Shown here: positions 21,291-32,640 of the stretch, piece after piece
How the letters are laid out: every line of letters starts with the position of its first letter
Numbering within the stretch: the stretch's first letter is position 1
Origin: Sphaeroforma arctica JP610
Lineage: Eukaryota > Opisthokonta > Ichthyosporea > Ichthyophonida
Length of the DNA stretch: 47,621 nt
NCBI RefSeq assembly: GCF_001186125.1
Contig: NW_014040456.1
Coordinates: 91,664-139,284 of the forward strand
Reading direction: 5' to 3'
Notes under the pieces: model-generated
What the model saw: only the letters and a program-made list of their open reading frames with translations
Databases searched by the model: none
Told to the model about the DNA's origin: nothing
Position numbers and translations under genes: made by a program

Positions 21291-23834
21291 CTGTGCGAAT
21301 GTGCGCTTCACCCCCCTTATCTTGTCTAATAGCTTGTATAAAATAAATAAAATATGAAGTGTTTTTACTTACTATTGTCGTCTTATTTCTTTGCTGCACT
21401 TCCGTGTGAAGTGTTTACCGTATTGTGTGGTACGGTAGCTTATTACCTTGTTCTCTGTATTTATGAGGGTGTAAACAGTGTTTGTTAGTCAAGCTTATTC
21501 CGTCATATGAGGAATTACTTATGATTGTTCCGTCATATGAGAAATTGGTTTCTCATGTGATCTTAATGAGATGTTCGGTCTTTGTGACGTCACCGTGAAA
21601 GTTCGGCCCTTTCGACGTCACCCCTGAATGTTCGGTCCACTGAGGATGTGTGGTCTTGTACCGAAATTTCTATGTATGTGTGTGGTATCTGTGATGTTTG
21701 TCCTTATTGACTTTACCAGAAATGTTCTCTGTTTTACCACACTTACTTGATGTTCACGTTACTTTTGTGTTTATTACTTGTATGATGTCCAGTCCTGGAC
21801 CAATTCGGTGTGCTTCTCAGGCTTCATTGTTGATCACTGTCTTGCGAATTTAGTCCGATCTCCTGTGTATATTGTGTGTGTTCGTACAACGAGATTTCGT
21901 TGACTCTGGATGCTCATCACCTTGGTGTCACTTCACCTTCTATTTTAGTTTTTATGAACTGTAAATGCGTCTAGTGTTGTGTGTGGAATGGTTTGTTCCT
22001 GCTCTCTGAATTGTGTTATTGTGATCTTTCTGTGATTCGATCGATCTTGGACGTGCTGTTGGTGTGTGTGTGGAATAAATTATTCCCTTGCCTCACCCAT
22101 ATCTGTCTTCATCTACTTCTAACTTGTTGAGGTAGTTTCGATCACTTCTGACGTTGTGTTTGTACTAGGTGCTTCCTATGTACTATTTGGAATGGATCAT
22201 TCCTGTGTACCATTTAGGCGAGCGTGTCACGAAATGAAATGTTCCTACGCAATATCAGATGCTAGAGATTTGTGTCCTCAATTTCCTCGTGTATTTATGA
22301 ATGATGTATTTGCTATTGTGTGTCACAATACTGTGCTTTCTTCTTCGTGATCTCATGAACTGGTTCGGTGCTATGTCACTTGTTTGACATTTATATCTAG
22401 TATGAAATGCTTATTTGTGGAATCTTGGTATCTGATGTCTTGTTCTGTCTTATAGCGCCTTGAAGTGTATAGTGTACTATCGCATGGCTTGTTTTTTTAT
22501 AGTGTTTTATGAATACTTTACCCGCTGTTACTTATTGTGATTCAATCTTTGAAACTCCTTAATTAAATACACACTGACATTTGTTGTGATTCAATCTTTG
22601 AAACTCCTCAACCATTTGATTAATACTGTGCGCATCTGATTGTTCTTGAACTTTCTTGTTCAATGATCGAGTGTGTGTTATTCTATTGAGTAATTATTTT
22701 CTTCTCCTTAATTGAGAAAACTTGCTTCGTACATGTAATTAACTTGTCTTTATTGAGAATACTTCGTTGATGGAAGTTGCTTCATATAATTGACTTGTCA
22801 ACTATGTGTCCTGATTGATCAGAAGCGATAATCTCCAATCTTGATATGTTGTCTATCTCTCTTCTGACCACTATCTATTCTTAAGCCAGTACAACTACTT
22901 AAATTAACTAGTTTTTGCTTTGTTACCCTTCGTCATTCCATGTTTGGACACTGTTGTGACAAGTGCATGTCTTTTCTAATGCAAGTAGATGCCTGAAACT
23001 CAGGCCTTAGATTTTGAGGTAGACGTTGGTTTCTTACTCATCTGTGTGTGAGAGAGAGCTAAGTTGATTCCTGTTACTATGTTCTGTCGTTCTACGTTAG
23101 ACTTTTGAATGTAGTATATTTCTTGTACTTATTATTTCGGTTTTACTGGCGATTTTGCTCTTATCAGTACTGAATGTCTTATACTTACTTAGGTTGCGAT
23201 CGAGTGTTGTGCTAACATTGAATACTACAGGCTGCTTGCGCGTGTTGTTTTTGTCTTTTAGTTAATAATTCACTGCTAGTTGTGTGCACAAATTCTCACA
23301 ACTCGCTGTGTATAATATCATTGCATGTATTGTTATACTAGTTGTATATCTCGTGGTTTTTGTGCATTGATGTGCAGTGTCCCTAAGTTCAGTATATTTT
23401 CTTGTTCGAAAACTGCCTAAAAATCCCCAACATTGATTAATTAATCTATGTGACACTACTACATAATTTTACTCCCTGAGATACTTATTTGTTCACAATA
23501 AAGCTTATAACACCTTGTCACATGTCCAGCTTACTTCTAGAACACGTTCTATTTACATTGGTTGTTGTGCCAAGGTTCTTCTATCGCTTGAGTGGTTCCC
23601 CTCTTCTTCTTTCTGTCTTCCGCAATCTCAGGATATCGACTTATTTTTCGACTGTGGACCCTCTTTCTTATTCAGGTCCCCTTTGCTTCTCTTCGGCTTC
23701 TCTCTTTTATAATAAAGTTTATATCACAAACAGAGTTTCTTTATGACAGGAGTGTATTCTGCATCATCTCTCACACCTATTTCAGTGTGTTGGGATTCTT
23801 GTTGACTTATCTAAGTAAGAATATTGTCAAAAAA
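21291..23834 (-). other. long 5' leader of element A
   Basis: 2.5 kb without a coding frame between the 5' LTR and gag. It is homologous to D's leader at both ends (23260-23834 with 27826-28280; 21420-21660 with 32170-32430; the middle around 22920-23090 with 30787-30960). It is T- and TG-rich on the + strand. On the - strand the sequence after the LTR is TTTTTTGACAATATTC, not a tRNA-complementary TGG. Confidence 0.75.
21499..21650 (-). promoter_or_regulatory. iterated GACCGAAC / TGACGTCA motif array in A leader
   Basis: Read on the - strand: repeated GACCGAAC-type strings, a perfect TGACGTCA palindrome (21585-21592) with a second close copy, and two CATATGACGGAA strings. The same array, with more copies, is in D's leader (32178-32392). 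TGACGTCA is the classical bZIP (CREB/ATF) site; a promoter or enhancer role is inferred. Confidence 0.45.
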
Positions 23835-24155
23835 TGTAGAGTACGGAGAGTGGCTGAAAGGTACGAGTCAAAGGATACAATAGACCTCTTCTCAAGTACA
23901 GTCATCTCAGCTAGGAAAGTCTCTAGTCTGAGAGAACCGGACTGAGACTTTATTTGTGTTTTTACTAGACTCAGGATTTACTCGAGTGTTTCTCTCACAC
24001 GCGGGGTCCCGGTATAGCTTACCGGGTTTACCGCTAATATTTCTGATGACTAATATCAGAAACATTCCATTCCTACTTCCAAAACTCAGTATTTGATTAT
24101 TATGGGATTTGGGATTTGGATTGGCTTTTTGATAGTCTAGTCCCTAGTTGCTACA
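23835..24155 (-). repeat. 5' LTR of element A
   Basis: 321 bp, TGTAG...CTACA ends. On the - strand it contains a TAAAG string (AATAAAG-type) at the position where related LTRs have AATAAA. Element C starts at once on its right side. Confidence 0.85.
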
Positions 24156-24800
24156 GTCTGAAGGGATCTGACCATTTTGGCCTAACAAGTCAGAGAGAGA
24201 TTCTCTGAATCCTTCTGGTTCATGCTCAGGGTCTTCTTTATGTGGTGTGGGAAGTGATTCCCATTTAGCATCTGTTGGTATTAGTGGGTTGATTATCCCT
24301 GCTAGGTATATGCCTAAGTATGGTACAATGTCCATACCAAAATAGAATTGGCGATTTCTTGTCTGGGAGGTCGAGGACCTCAAACCAGTTTGGTGTTTTT
24401 CTACCGCCGTAATCCATATCACATACTTCTGTTGAACCAGTGCATTGTACCCTTGCATCTGATGGTATTAGCTGTATGTAGCCAGGTTGTGCTTTTACGG
24501 ATGAGTATAGTTTTGTTACTACACTGCGATCCATACAAGAGCGTTATGCTCCTGAATCTACTAGTGCGTTGTTTGTGGTGCCATTGATTTGTATGTCTGT
24601 TTGCAATCTTTGGTCTCGTGGATTAGGAAGTAAAGAAATAGGTGTGTACGCACTATCATTTGTATTTACTAACAGCGTTTCTTCATCAGTGTGTGCATTC
24701 ACAATGTTTACCATGTTTATCATGTTAGTCCGACCACCAAGCTTTCCATAGATCTTCATCCATCTCCTGCATATTGTTGCCCATTTGTAATGGCCAACTG
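24156..24800 (-). pseudogene. element C protease and linker
   Basis: Recognised by QINGTTNNALVDSGA (the aspartic protease active-site region), the GYIQLIPSDARVQCTGSTEV block, a DIVPYLGIYLAGIINPLIP block and the TPHKEDPEHEPEGF linker, all shared with A and D. Confidence 0.8.
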
Positions 24801-24829
24801 GTCGATATGGACGGTTTGAGATTGTTGCG

Positions 24830-26250
24830 CTGCTCGAGCTTATGCCTTTAGACGGTTGCTTTCGCCTTTGTTGGGGCACTTGCTGTACGCATGTGGTGAA
24901 AGGTTTGTACCGCAGTGTGGGCAAGGTTTTGGCCCTCGTGGTGCTGGGGTGTTAGTGGCCTGTCCTATGGGATGGTCTCTGCCTTGTCCTCCTTGTTGAC
25001 CACCACCTCTTGGTGGTCCTCCCCTTCTTGGTGCCCTCTCCCCCTCCCTCCCCTCTGGGTGGACCCCCTGGAGGTATGTCCAGTCTTGGACGAGTGGCTC
25101 GCGGGTCAGAAACGGTTGCGTTTCTTGCTCGCTTGTTGTCACGCTTGCGATTAGCTTGTAATATGGTTGCCTGTCTAATCATATCTTCAGTGAGTTCATG
25201 AAATACCTTCTCTGAAATGCCAGACAAGTGTTCACTACTACCATCCGGTTTTGTTTGTGCTTTGATCAGTTTGTCTGTTTTTGCTTGCAAACTGTACATG
25301 ACTAGTACTGGGTAACGTGATTCCTTGAGGGGTTGCTAATTATTAATGAACTCTCTCTCAGTGCCTTTGTAACGCTTCTCTAACTCAATCATTGAGCGAC
25401 GCAACCGTACTACTCGTACTTCAACATTCATGCGAGTATCATAGAAGTCGTTGAGCCACTTCACTAGTAGATAGTCTACTGGAGTGCGACGCAGGTTGTC
25501 AATGATTAATGTATTGTAGTCTTCCACATCAGTGAATTCTTTCCAAAGCTGTTTGGAACTACGTATATTATTGAGTGCAGTACGCGGTATACTTCTATTG
25601 CGTCTGTCTGTCTGAGCAATTCTTGTACGAGTGATAGGTACTGTACCAATGGCATGTTTGTGCTCGCGAACAAGTCTTTTGCTACAGATACAAACTCAAT
25701 CGTATTACGACAATCAGCCATGCTGACATACTTACCTGCTGGTCACTTAGGAAATTCACTCATTTTGAGGAATTTGTCCATCTCTGGTTCTGAGATTTTA
25801 TCCCCTTCATGTGATCTAATTAGAGTTAACTCGCTCATAAAGCCACTCATCGCAATACACTCATCGTGATCACTTTTATCACAGTTCTTTATAGCTTTAT
25901 TGTATAGCTCTGATAACCATTGATCTAAAACTGGTATCAATCGTTGGGTTGATGGTCATGAACTGCTTTGCGGAGTTTGTGGAGTGCTCGTATGTCAATG
26001 GGGTTCTCCGCTGTTTATGCATACAACTTGTCCACTAATATGTCTACAATGTAGAAGTTGCCGTCATATATGGTCTTGTCCATGACTATGTTGTACTTAC
26101 TCATTGCTGGATCCAAAGGAGCTCTTGCTGGTGTGGGCTTATCATCTATGCGCATCCCTGTGTGAAGTGGTAGTGCGAGAAGATGTTTGTGAGACTGACA
26201 TTGTGTTTGGTTGTACTGGCCTTGTTCTGGCGGTGCGAGTCGTGCTCTCC
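24830..26250 (-). pseudogene. element C gag region
   Basis: Gag-like blocks (LDQWLSELYNKAIKNCD, VDYLLVKWLNDF and NVEVRVVRLRRSM) match the gag of A and D. The C-terminal part is Arg/Gly/Pro-rich (about 25020-25110), followed by a zinc knuckle CPHCGTNLSPHAYSKCP (about 24870-24930), better preserved than those of A and D. Confidence 0.78.
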
Positions 26251-26339
26251 GTGTGTGTGTACGGCTTGAGCTCACTTGTGTCCGTAGGCTCCTTCGTGAT
26301 GCTCGTGGTCGTTGGTATGGCGCAGACGTCATTGACTGT

Positions 26340-27505
26340 TTGGTATTTGGTTAATCATCATTGTGTCAGCCGTGTTGTATTTGTTTGTTGTACCCTTGGT
26401 ATGTTATCTGTTGTTATTCTCTAGCTTAGATAAGCTATTGTTATCTTCTTGTAGACATAGATTAGCCCTTCCCTGGTGTTCACACACTTTCTGTTGTGAA
26501 TTGTGCTACTTACCTTTGTGGTGGTATGTGTTGTGGTGTTCTGTGGAGTAGTTGTATGTAGTATCCTGCACTTGATCTGTTCAACTTGACGTTCTCTGTG
26601 ACACCTGAGTTTATATGGAGTGTTTTCGGTTTTAGGGGATACACTTTGGTTTATCTTGGTCTATTGGTGCGTTTGTCATAAACCTGTTTTTTCTTGTAAA
26701 CCTAGTGGTTGGTGTGTACAACTGTGGTATATGTTTTTTACTTTCTGTTTTTGATATGTATTCTCAGTCCCTTTTGCTATACCTCTTCGTAGAATAGTGT
26801 GTAGAATATGTTTTGGTCTCCTATTGAGTACCAAACTTGGTGTCTTGAAGTATGATTTGTGCTTAATGTCTTGAAGTATGATTTTTTCTTCAGTCGTTGT
26901 CTTCCACGAGTTAAAGGACCAGTGACGACTGTGTTCTTCCGAGTTTATTGTGGTGTACATACTTCATGTGGTGTGCATACTTCACTTCTCTGAGTTATTG
27001 AATCAATACCGAATGGGTCGATGTCGTTAGATCTTAGTGATGGGTTGTCACTGTATTGTGCTGCCTGCCAATGCTTCTTTTATTGTGTGAAGTTTAATTG
27101 CTTCTTTTCCAATATCGTGTCTTTCGATGTAGTATGTACATACCTGAACCGTGTCCGTAGTGTGTGTACCGTGCACATGAAGACTGTCTTTCTTGTTCTA
27201 CGATGTTCAATGTGTTGTTGATATTTATTAATTCTATTGATAGGTATAAATTTGTCTCCTACTTGAACTGTGTACCTCTATGAGTAGTTCCGTTATCAGC
27301 TTGTTTTGTATACGATCTAGCGTAGTGGTATATTTGTGCATCACTTATGTTGTCTCTGACACTGGGACATTAAAAGTGGTTTGACGTTTTGTGTGCATCT
27401 GATTCGATGGCGATATTTATTCAGTTTTAGCTAGTGACTGTTCACTCTTGTATCAGTGTTTGTTAAGTCTTGCTTATCTAAGTGGATACTCATATCACTC
27501 ACTCT
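26340..27505 (-). other. leader of element C
   Basis: 1.2 kb of T/G-rich (+ strand) sequence with no convincing coding frame, in the place where A and D have their long leaders. I could not align it with theirs by eye. A 24-bp string around TGTCTTGAAGTATGATTT is repeated directly (about 26840-26885). Confidence 0.5.
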
Positions 27506-27825
27506 TGTAGCATCTAGGGACCAGACTATCAAAAAGCCAATCCAAAACCCAAAACCCAGAATAATCAAATACTGAGTTTTGGAATTAGGATTTAAATATG
27601 TCTGATATTAGAGTCATCAGAAGTATTAGCGGTAGAACCGGTAAGCTATACCGGGACTCCCGCGTGAGAGAGAAACACAAAAGTAGATCCTGAGTCTAGT
27701 GAAAACACAAATAAAGACTCAGTTCCTCAGGTTAGGGACTTTTCCTAGCTGAGATAACCGTACTTGAGAAGAGGTCCATTGTATTCCATTGTCTCGTACC
27801 TTTCAGGAGCTCTCCATACTCTACA
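27506..27825 (+). repeat. 5' LTR of element D
   Basis: 320 bp, TGTAGCATC...CTCTACA, opposite in orientation to the LTRs of A. It contains AATAAA at 27710-27715, a likely polyadenylation signal. It is followed by TTTTTAACAATATCC, the equivalent of A's post-LTR sequence. Confidence 0.88.
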
Positions 27826-28235
27826 TTTTTAACAATATCCATACCTATATAAGTCAACAAGAATCCTAACACACTGTAATAGGTTTAAGAAAAGAAGCAG
27901 AAGACACTCCTGACATAAAGAATTTCTAATTGTGAAATAGACTATTACAGAAGGAAGAGGCCGAAGAGAAGCGAGGAGATCTTGAAGAAGAAAGAAGGTC
28001 CACAACGGTAGGACAAGAGGACACCTTGGAACTCAGAGGAATAGGAGAAAGAAGAATAAGACCTCGGCACAACGTCTGAGGTAAATAGAAGTGTTCCAGA
28101 AGTAAGCTGGACATTTGACGAGATGTGATAAGCTTTATTGTGCACAAAGAAGTGTCTCTTTGAGTGCAAAAATTAGAAAAGTGTCACGTTGATTAATTCA
28201 TCAATGGTGGAGATTTTTAGGCCATTTTCGAACAA

Positions 28236-29008
28236 GAAAATATACTGAGCTTTAGAGACCCTGCACGACAATGCACAACAACAGTGAGATACACGAATAA
28301 GACAAAGACATTACACATATTAACAAATGAGAAGATGTGCACATAATAGACACTTAACTATTAACTCAAAGACGAGTACACATCAGCAAATAGCTTGCGA
28401 TGTTCAAGGGTAGCATAACACTCAATCACAATTTCAGAAAATAATAAGACATTTTGTTAAGACATTCTGCACTGAGAAGCTAAAATCACCAGTTAATCAG
28501 AAAGAATACATACAAGAAACACACTACAGACAGAAGTCTAGCGTAGAAGGGTCGCATAATAGGGATAATATTATTTATTTCAAAAATGGCAAGTATGTAT
28601 GATACAATGTATGAACATATGGTATGGCTTTCATAGTCGCTGTAGTGGTTCAGGAAAGATTTGAAAATATACTGAGCTTTAGAGACCCTGCACGACAATG
28701 CACAACAACAGTGAGATACACGAATAAGGCAAAGACATTACACATATTAACATATGAGAAGATGTGCACATAATAGACACTTAACTATTAACTCAAAGAC
28801 GAGTACACATCAGCAAATAGCTTGCGATGTTCAAGGGTAGCACAACACTCAATCACAATTTCAGAAAATAATAAGACATTCTGTGAAGACATTCTGCACT
28901 GAGAAGCTAAAATCACCAGTTAATCAGAAAGAATACATACAAGAAACACATTACAGACAGAAGTCTAGCGTAGAAGGGCCGCATAATAGGGATAATACTA
29001 TTTATTTC
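28236..29008. repeat. 427-bp tandem repeat in the leader of D, running into the gap
   Basis: Unit 1 is 28236-28662; unit 2 starts at 28663 with the same sequence (GAAAATATACTGAGC...) and is still in register when the N run begins at 29009. Identity is very high, with only scattered base differences. Each unit ends with the 102-bp piece shared with element B. The repeat is a likely reason for the assembly gap. Confidence 0.92.
28560..28661 (-). repeat. 102-bp copy of element B protease-RT sequence
   Basis: Matches 12755-12856 of element B over 102 bp with about one difference. In B the piece is part of the continuous coding region, so B-type sequence is the more likely source. A second copy starts at about 28987 and is cut by the gap. 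Confidence 0.88.
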
Positions 29009-29958
29009 NNNNNNNNNNNNNNNNNNNNNNNNNNNNNNNNNNNNNNNNNNNNNNNNNNNNNNNNNNNNNNNNNNNNNNNNNNNNNNNNNNNNNNNNNNNN
29101 NNNNNNNNNNNNNNNNNNNNNNNNNNNNNNNNNNNNNNNNNNNNNNNNNNNNNNNNNNNNNNNNNNNNNNNNNNNNNNNNNNNNNNNNNNNNNNNNNNNN
29201 NNNNNNNNNNNNNNNNNNNNNNNNNNNNNNNNNNNNNNNNNNNNNNNNNNNNNNNNNNNNNNNNNNNNNNNNNNNNNNNNNNNNNNNNNNNNNNNNNNNN
29301 NNNNNNNNNNNNNNNNNNNNNNNNNNNNNNNNNNNNNNNNNNNNNNNNNNNNNNNNNNNNNNNNNNNNNNNNNNNNNNNNNNNNNNNNNNNNNNNNNNNN
29401 NNNNNNNNNNNNNNNNNNNNNNNNNNNNNNNNNNNNNNNNNNNNNNNNNNNNNNNNNNNNNNNNNNNNNNNNNNNNNNNNNNNNNNNNNNNNNNNNNNNN
29501 NNNNNNNNNNNNNNNNNNNNNNNNNNNNNNNNNNNNNNNNNNNNNNNNNNNNNNNNNNNNNNNNNNNNNNNNNNNNNNNNNNNNNNNNNNNNNNNNNNNN
29601 NNNNNNNNNNNNNNNNNNNNNNNNNNNNNNNNNNNNNNNNNNNNNNNNNNNNNNNNNNNNNNNNNNNNNNNNNNNNNNNNNNNNNNNNNNNNNNNNNNNN
29701 NNNNNNNNNNNNNNNNNNNNNNNNNNNNNNNNNNNNNNNNNNNNNNNNNNNNNNNNNNNNNNNNNNNNNNNNNNNNNNNNNNNNNNNNNNNNNNNNNNNN
29801 NNNNNNNNNNNNNNNNNNNNNNNNNNNNNNNNNNNNNNNNNNNNNNNNNNNNNNNNNNNNNNNNNNNNNNNNNNNNNNNNNNNNNNNNNNNNNNNNNNNN
29901 NNNNNNNNNNNNNNNNNNNNNNNNNNNNNNNNNNNNNNNNNNNNNNNNNNNNNNNNNN
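29009..29958. other. assembly gap (N run)
   Basis: 950 N. Left side: 427-bp tandem repeat. Right side: LINE fragment. The true length is unknown. Confidence 1.
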
Positions 29959-30786
29959 TCGAACAATGTGAACATGTACGTAGTCGTTACAATCATAGCA
30001 CAGAGCCGGATTGGTGTAGACTCGAAGCAGCGATTGAAGCTGTCGTGTCTGGTTGTGTCTTGGTTTGAGGTTGGCGGTTTACCCGTAACCCGTTGGTAGT
30101 AGTATTGGCGCCGGGCCATTGCCGCGATCTCCTTGTTGGACCAACGGTTTGTTGAGTTCTTCCGGATGTCGTCACAGCGTTGGTGGAGGGCTACATGGTC
30201 GGGTGTACGCCTGCCCGTGGTTTTGTGTACAGTTTTCAGGTGAGCATAGATACTGAACAGGAAGCGCAGTGATGGTTTATCGTGGGCCCAGGCGGGTTGC
30301 GTCAGAGGGGTAAGTGGATTTGTGCTGGCCATTGAGTCGACTTGTTTTCCCAGGAAACCTCCGAGGTAGTCCGCGAATGGTCGCGCGGGGAGCAGGCCGC
30401 AAAAGTGAAGTAAGTTTGTTCGATGTTTGGGAAACCGAGGGTATTTAGTGCCCGTGATGATGGCTGCTGCTTGGATGAGTGCTGAGTTAAAGCGCTCGAA
30501 TAGGAGGTCCAACGCATCCTTCCATATAGGCGGAGCCCAGGCAATAATGTTCAGCCCATATGTAGCCGTGGATAGGATGAATGTTTTGAACATCACCAGT
30601 CGGTTGCAGGGGTGTCGCCAGCTGAAGCCTAGAAGCCATAAGCGCGGAAAGAGGCGATACCCAGTGACAATGCTGCAACCAGGGATTCCATATGTCTAGC
30701 GAGGTTGATTCCTGGTACTCCGTGAGAGAGTGGGAACCCCAGGTATTTGGAGTGTTTCGGTTCGGCATGTGTGGGCGCCAGTTTCA
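29959..30786 (-). mobile_element. LINE (non-LTR retrotransposon) fragment, reverse transcriptase C-terminal region
   Basis: On the - strand the segment shows the end of a non-LTR RT and what follows it. A KYLGFPLSHG block (about 30740) and the run NRLVMFKTFILSTATYGLNI, continuing into WAPPIWKDALDLLFERF, are the usual thumb-region pattern after the RT catalytic core. The rest (to 29959) is basic and His/Cys-containing, probably the C-terminal region. The frame from about 30690 to the gap is open. Between it and the KYLGF block there is one apparent frame change near 30670-30690. The 5' side is truncated, as is common for LINEs; the 3' end lies in the gap. D's leader resumes at about 30787. The clade is not identifiable by eye. 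Confidence 0.75.
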
Positions 30787-32640
30787 GTAACAGGTACCAA
30801 CGTAACTATCAAGGACCCATAGAGATGAGTACGAAACTAACGTACACATCAAAATCTCAAGCCTAAATTTCAGCCATTTACTTGCATTAGAAAGGCAGGA
30901 ACACGTTAAGAGTGTCCACACACAGAATGAACAAGAGTATCAAGCATAACTAAGCATTCTAGATAATCATACTTGCCAATTAATCATTCTAAGCAATCAT
31001 ACTCGCTTAAGAATGGGTGGTACCAATAAATGAGATCTGTAAGATCCTAAAACAAAAAAATACTCACTTTAGGTAGAAAAGTACACATACTTGACAACTC
31101 AATTACAAGCAAGAGGCAATCTCTAACAAAGTATTCTCAATAAATGAGAAGAAAACAAACACCCAAGTCCAGAATATACATACGATTTTTGAACAAGGAA
31201 GTCCAAGAACAATCAGATGCGCATAGCATTAATCAAATCATTGAGGAGGGTTCAGAGATCGAATAACAACAAAGGGCCATGGGTAATTTATTAGGGAGTT
31301 GCAACAATAAGAGTTAAAACAAATAATAGTGATCAATCGATTCATAAACAAGACAAAGACAAGCAGTAAAAAATTACACAATTCGCGTCAAACTATCATA
31401 AGGAGGCACAAGACATTAGATACAGAGAATTTACATACAAATAATATCATTGTCAAACAAGTTACATAACACATAACCAAACCAAGCGATAATAACAATG
31501 AGAGCACAGTATGGTAAGGCATAATAGCAAGTACAACACTCATATCAAAAAGGAATTTAGGTCGCAAATCTCGCGAATCTGATCAGGCACAGGAATAATC
31601 CATTCCATGGCCTGATCACATAAATGGTGCACAAGAATAATCCATTCCACATAGCACACAAGAAGCATACAGTGCACACACACCGTCAGAAGTGACTAAC
31701 AATAAGTTGGAAATAGACAAAGACAGCCATTGATGGACAAGGGAACAATTCAAACCCACTCACATCATAAAGCAAGTCTAAGATCGATCAAATCACGAAA
31801 AGATCACAAGACATAACTCAGTGATAGGAACAAACCATTCCATACACAACACTACGCATTACAGTTCATCAAAACTGAAATAGCAACAGAGGTGACACAA
31901 AGTGATGAGAATCTAAATTCAAGAAATCTCGTTGTACACACACAACACACACAGGAGATTGAACTAAATTTGCAAGACAGTGATTGACAATGAAAGCCGG
32001 AAAGCACAGCAGGCTGGTCTAGCACTAGACATCACACAAGCAGCGCACACAAAACGAAAAGTACGCATCAAGTGGGTATAGTACAACCGAGTACAGTTCT
32101 GGTATAGTCAATAAGGACAAATATAACAGATCCCACATACATACATAAGCAGTTCGGTACAAGACCACAAATGTCCAGTGGACCGAACATCAAGAGGTGA
32201 AGTCAAAAGGACCGAACTTCCCCGGTGACATCACTAGGACCGAACTTCTACATGTGACGTCACTAGGAATGAACATCTCATTAAGATCACTTGAGAAAAT
32301 AGTTTCTCACATGACGGAATAAACACTAGTGACAATAAGTTCTCACGTGACGGAATAAGCACAAGTGACGTCACACGTGACGGAATAAGCTTGACTAACA
32401 AACACTGTTTTCACCCCTCATAAACACAGGGGACCAAGCAACAAGCTACCGAGCCATACAGCAAGGTCAACACTTCCCGCGGAAGTGCAGCAAAGCAACA
32501 GCAATATAATTGTAAGTAAAACAAATCAAAATTTCATTTATTATGACTTATTACTAAAGACGGGGGATGAAGCGCGCGCTTTCACACAAAACATAACCAG
32601 AGTCTTTATTAATAATCCACTAACACCCACACACCAATGC
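30787..32640 (+). other. leader of element D, second part
   Basis: Non-coding, A-rich (+ strand), homologous to A's leader in reverse. It ends in the regulatory array and a short region (32485-32640) that leads into gag. Confidence 0.75.
32178..32392 (+). promoter_or_regulatory. iterated GGACCGAAC / TGACGTCA / TGACGGAATAA array in D leader
   Basis: Three GACCGAAC strings (32181, 32210 and 32238 areas), perfect TGACGTCA palindromes at 32255-32262 and 32366-32373, and three TGACGGAATAA strings (32333, 32348 and 32379 areas). The array is shared with element A. Dense, ordered repeats in an otherwise plain leader suggest binding sites for a bZIP and at least one other factor. Confidence 0.5.

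Larger units (their letters stand above)
6168..24155 (-). mobile_element. element A: nested Ty3-type LTR retrotransposon fossil
   Basis: Order along the - strand: 5' LTR (24155-23835), long leader, gag with zinc knuckle, protease, reverse transcriptase with a YADD box, RNase H, Dam-like module, integrase, purine tract and 3' LTR (6482-6168). RT-RNase H-integrase order places it in Ty3/gypsy (Metaviridae). It is broken in many places (of the order of ten or more) and is split by element B (7835-16436) and by an unrelated 0.6-kb insert (17637-18235). The two LTRs are only about 70-75% alike by eye, so it is old or the LTRs are not an original pair. No matching target duplication is visible at its ends. 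Element D is a second copy of the same family on the other strand. Confidence 0.85.
24156..27505 (-). mobile_element. element C: 5' part of an A-related Ty3-type element
   Basis: Only leader, gag and protease/linker are present. On the left it meets A's 5' LTR and on the right D's 5' LTR, so it was partly replaced or interrupted on both sides. Its proteins align with those of A and D but are clearly more different than A and D are from each other, so it is a separate subfamily. Broken in several places; no LTR of its own is seen. Confidence 0.75.

Noticed and set aside
23260-23834. This region as part of a longer LTR of A
   Set aside because: It also occurs after D's LTR, but lies inside the TGTAG...CTACA boundary on the leader side and has no counterpart next to the 3' LTR at 6168, so it is leader.
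28883-30596. Long frames spanning the N run on both strands
   Set aside because: Their length comes from N being read as open codons. Only the LINE part outside the gap is supported.
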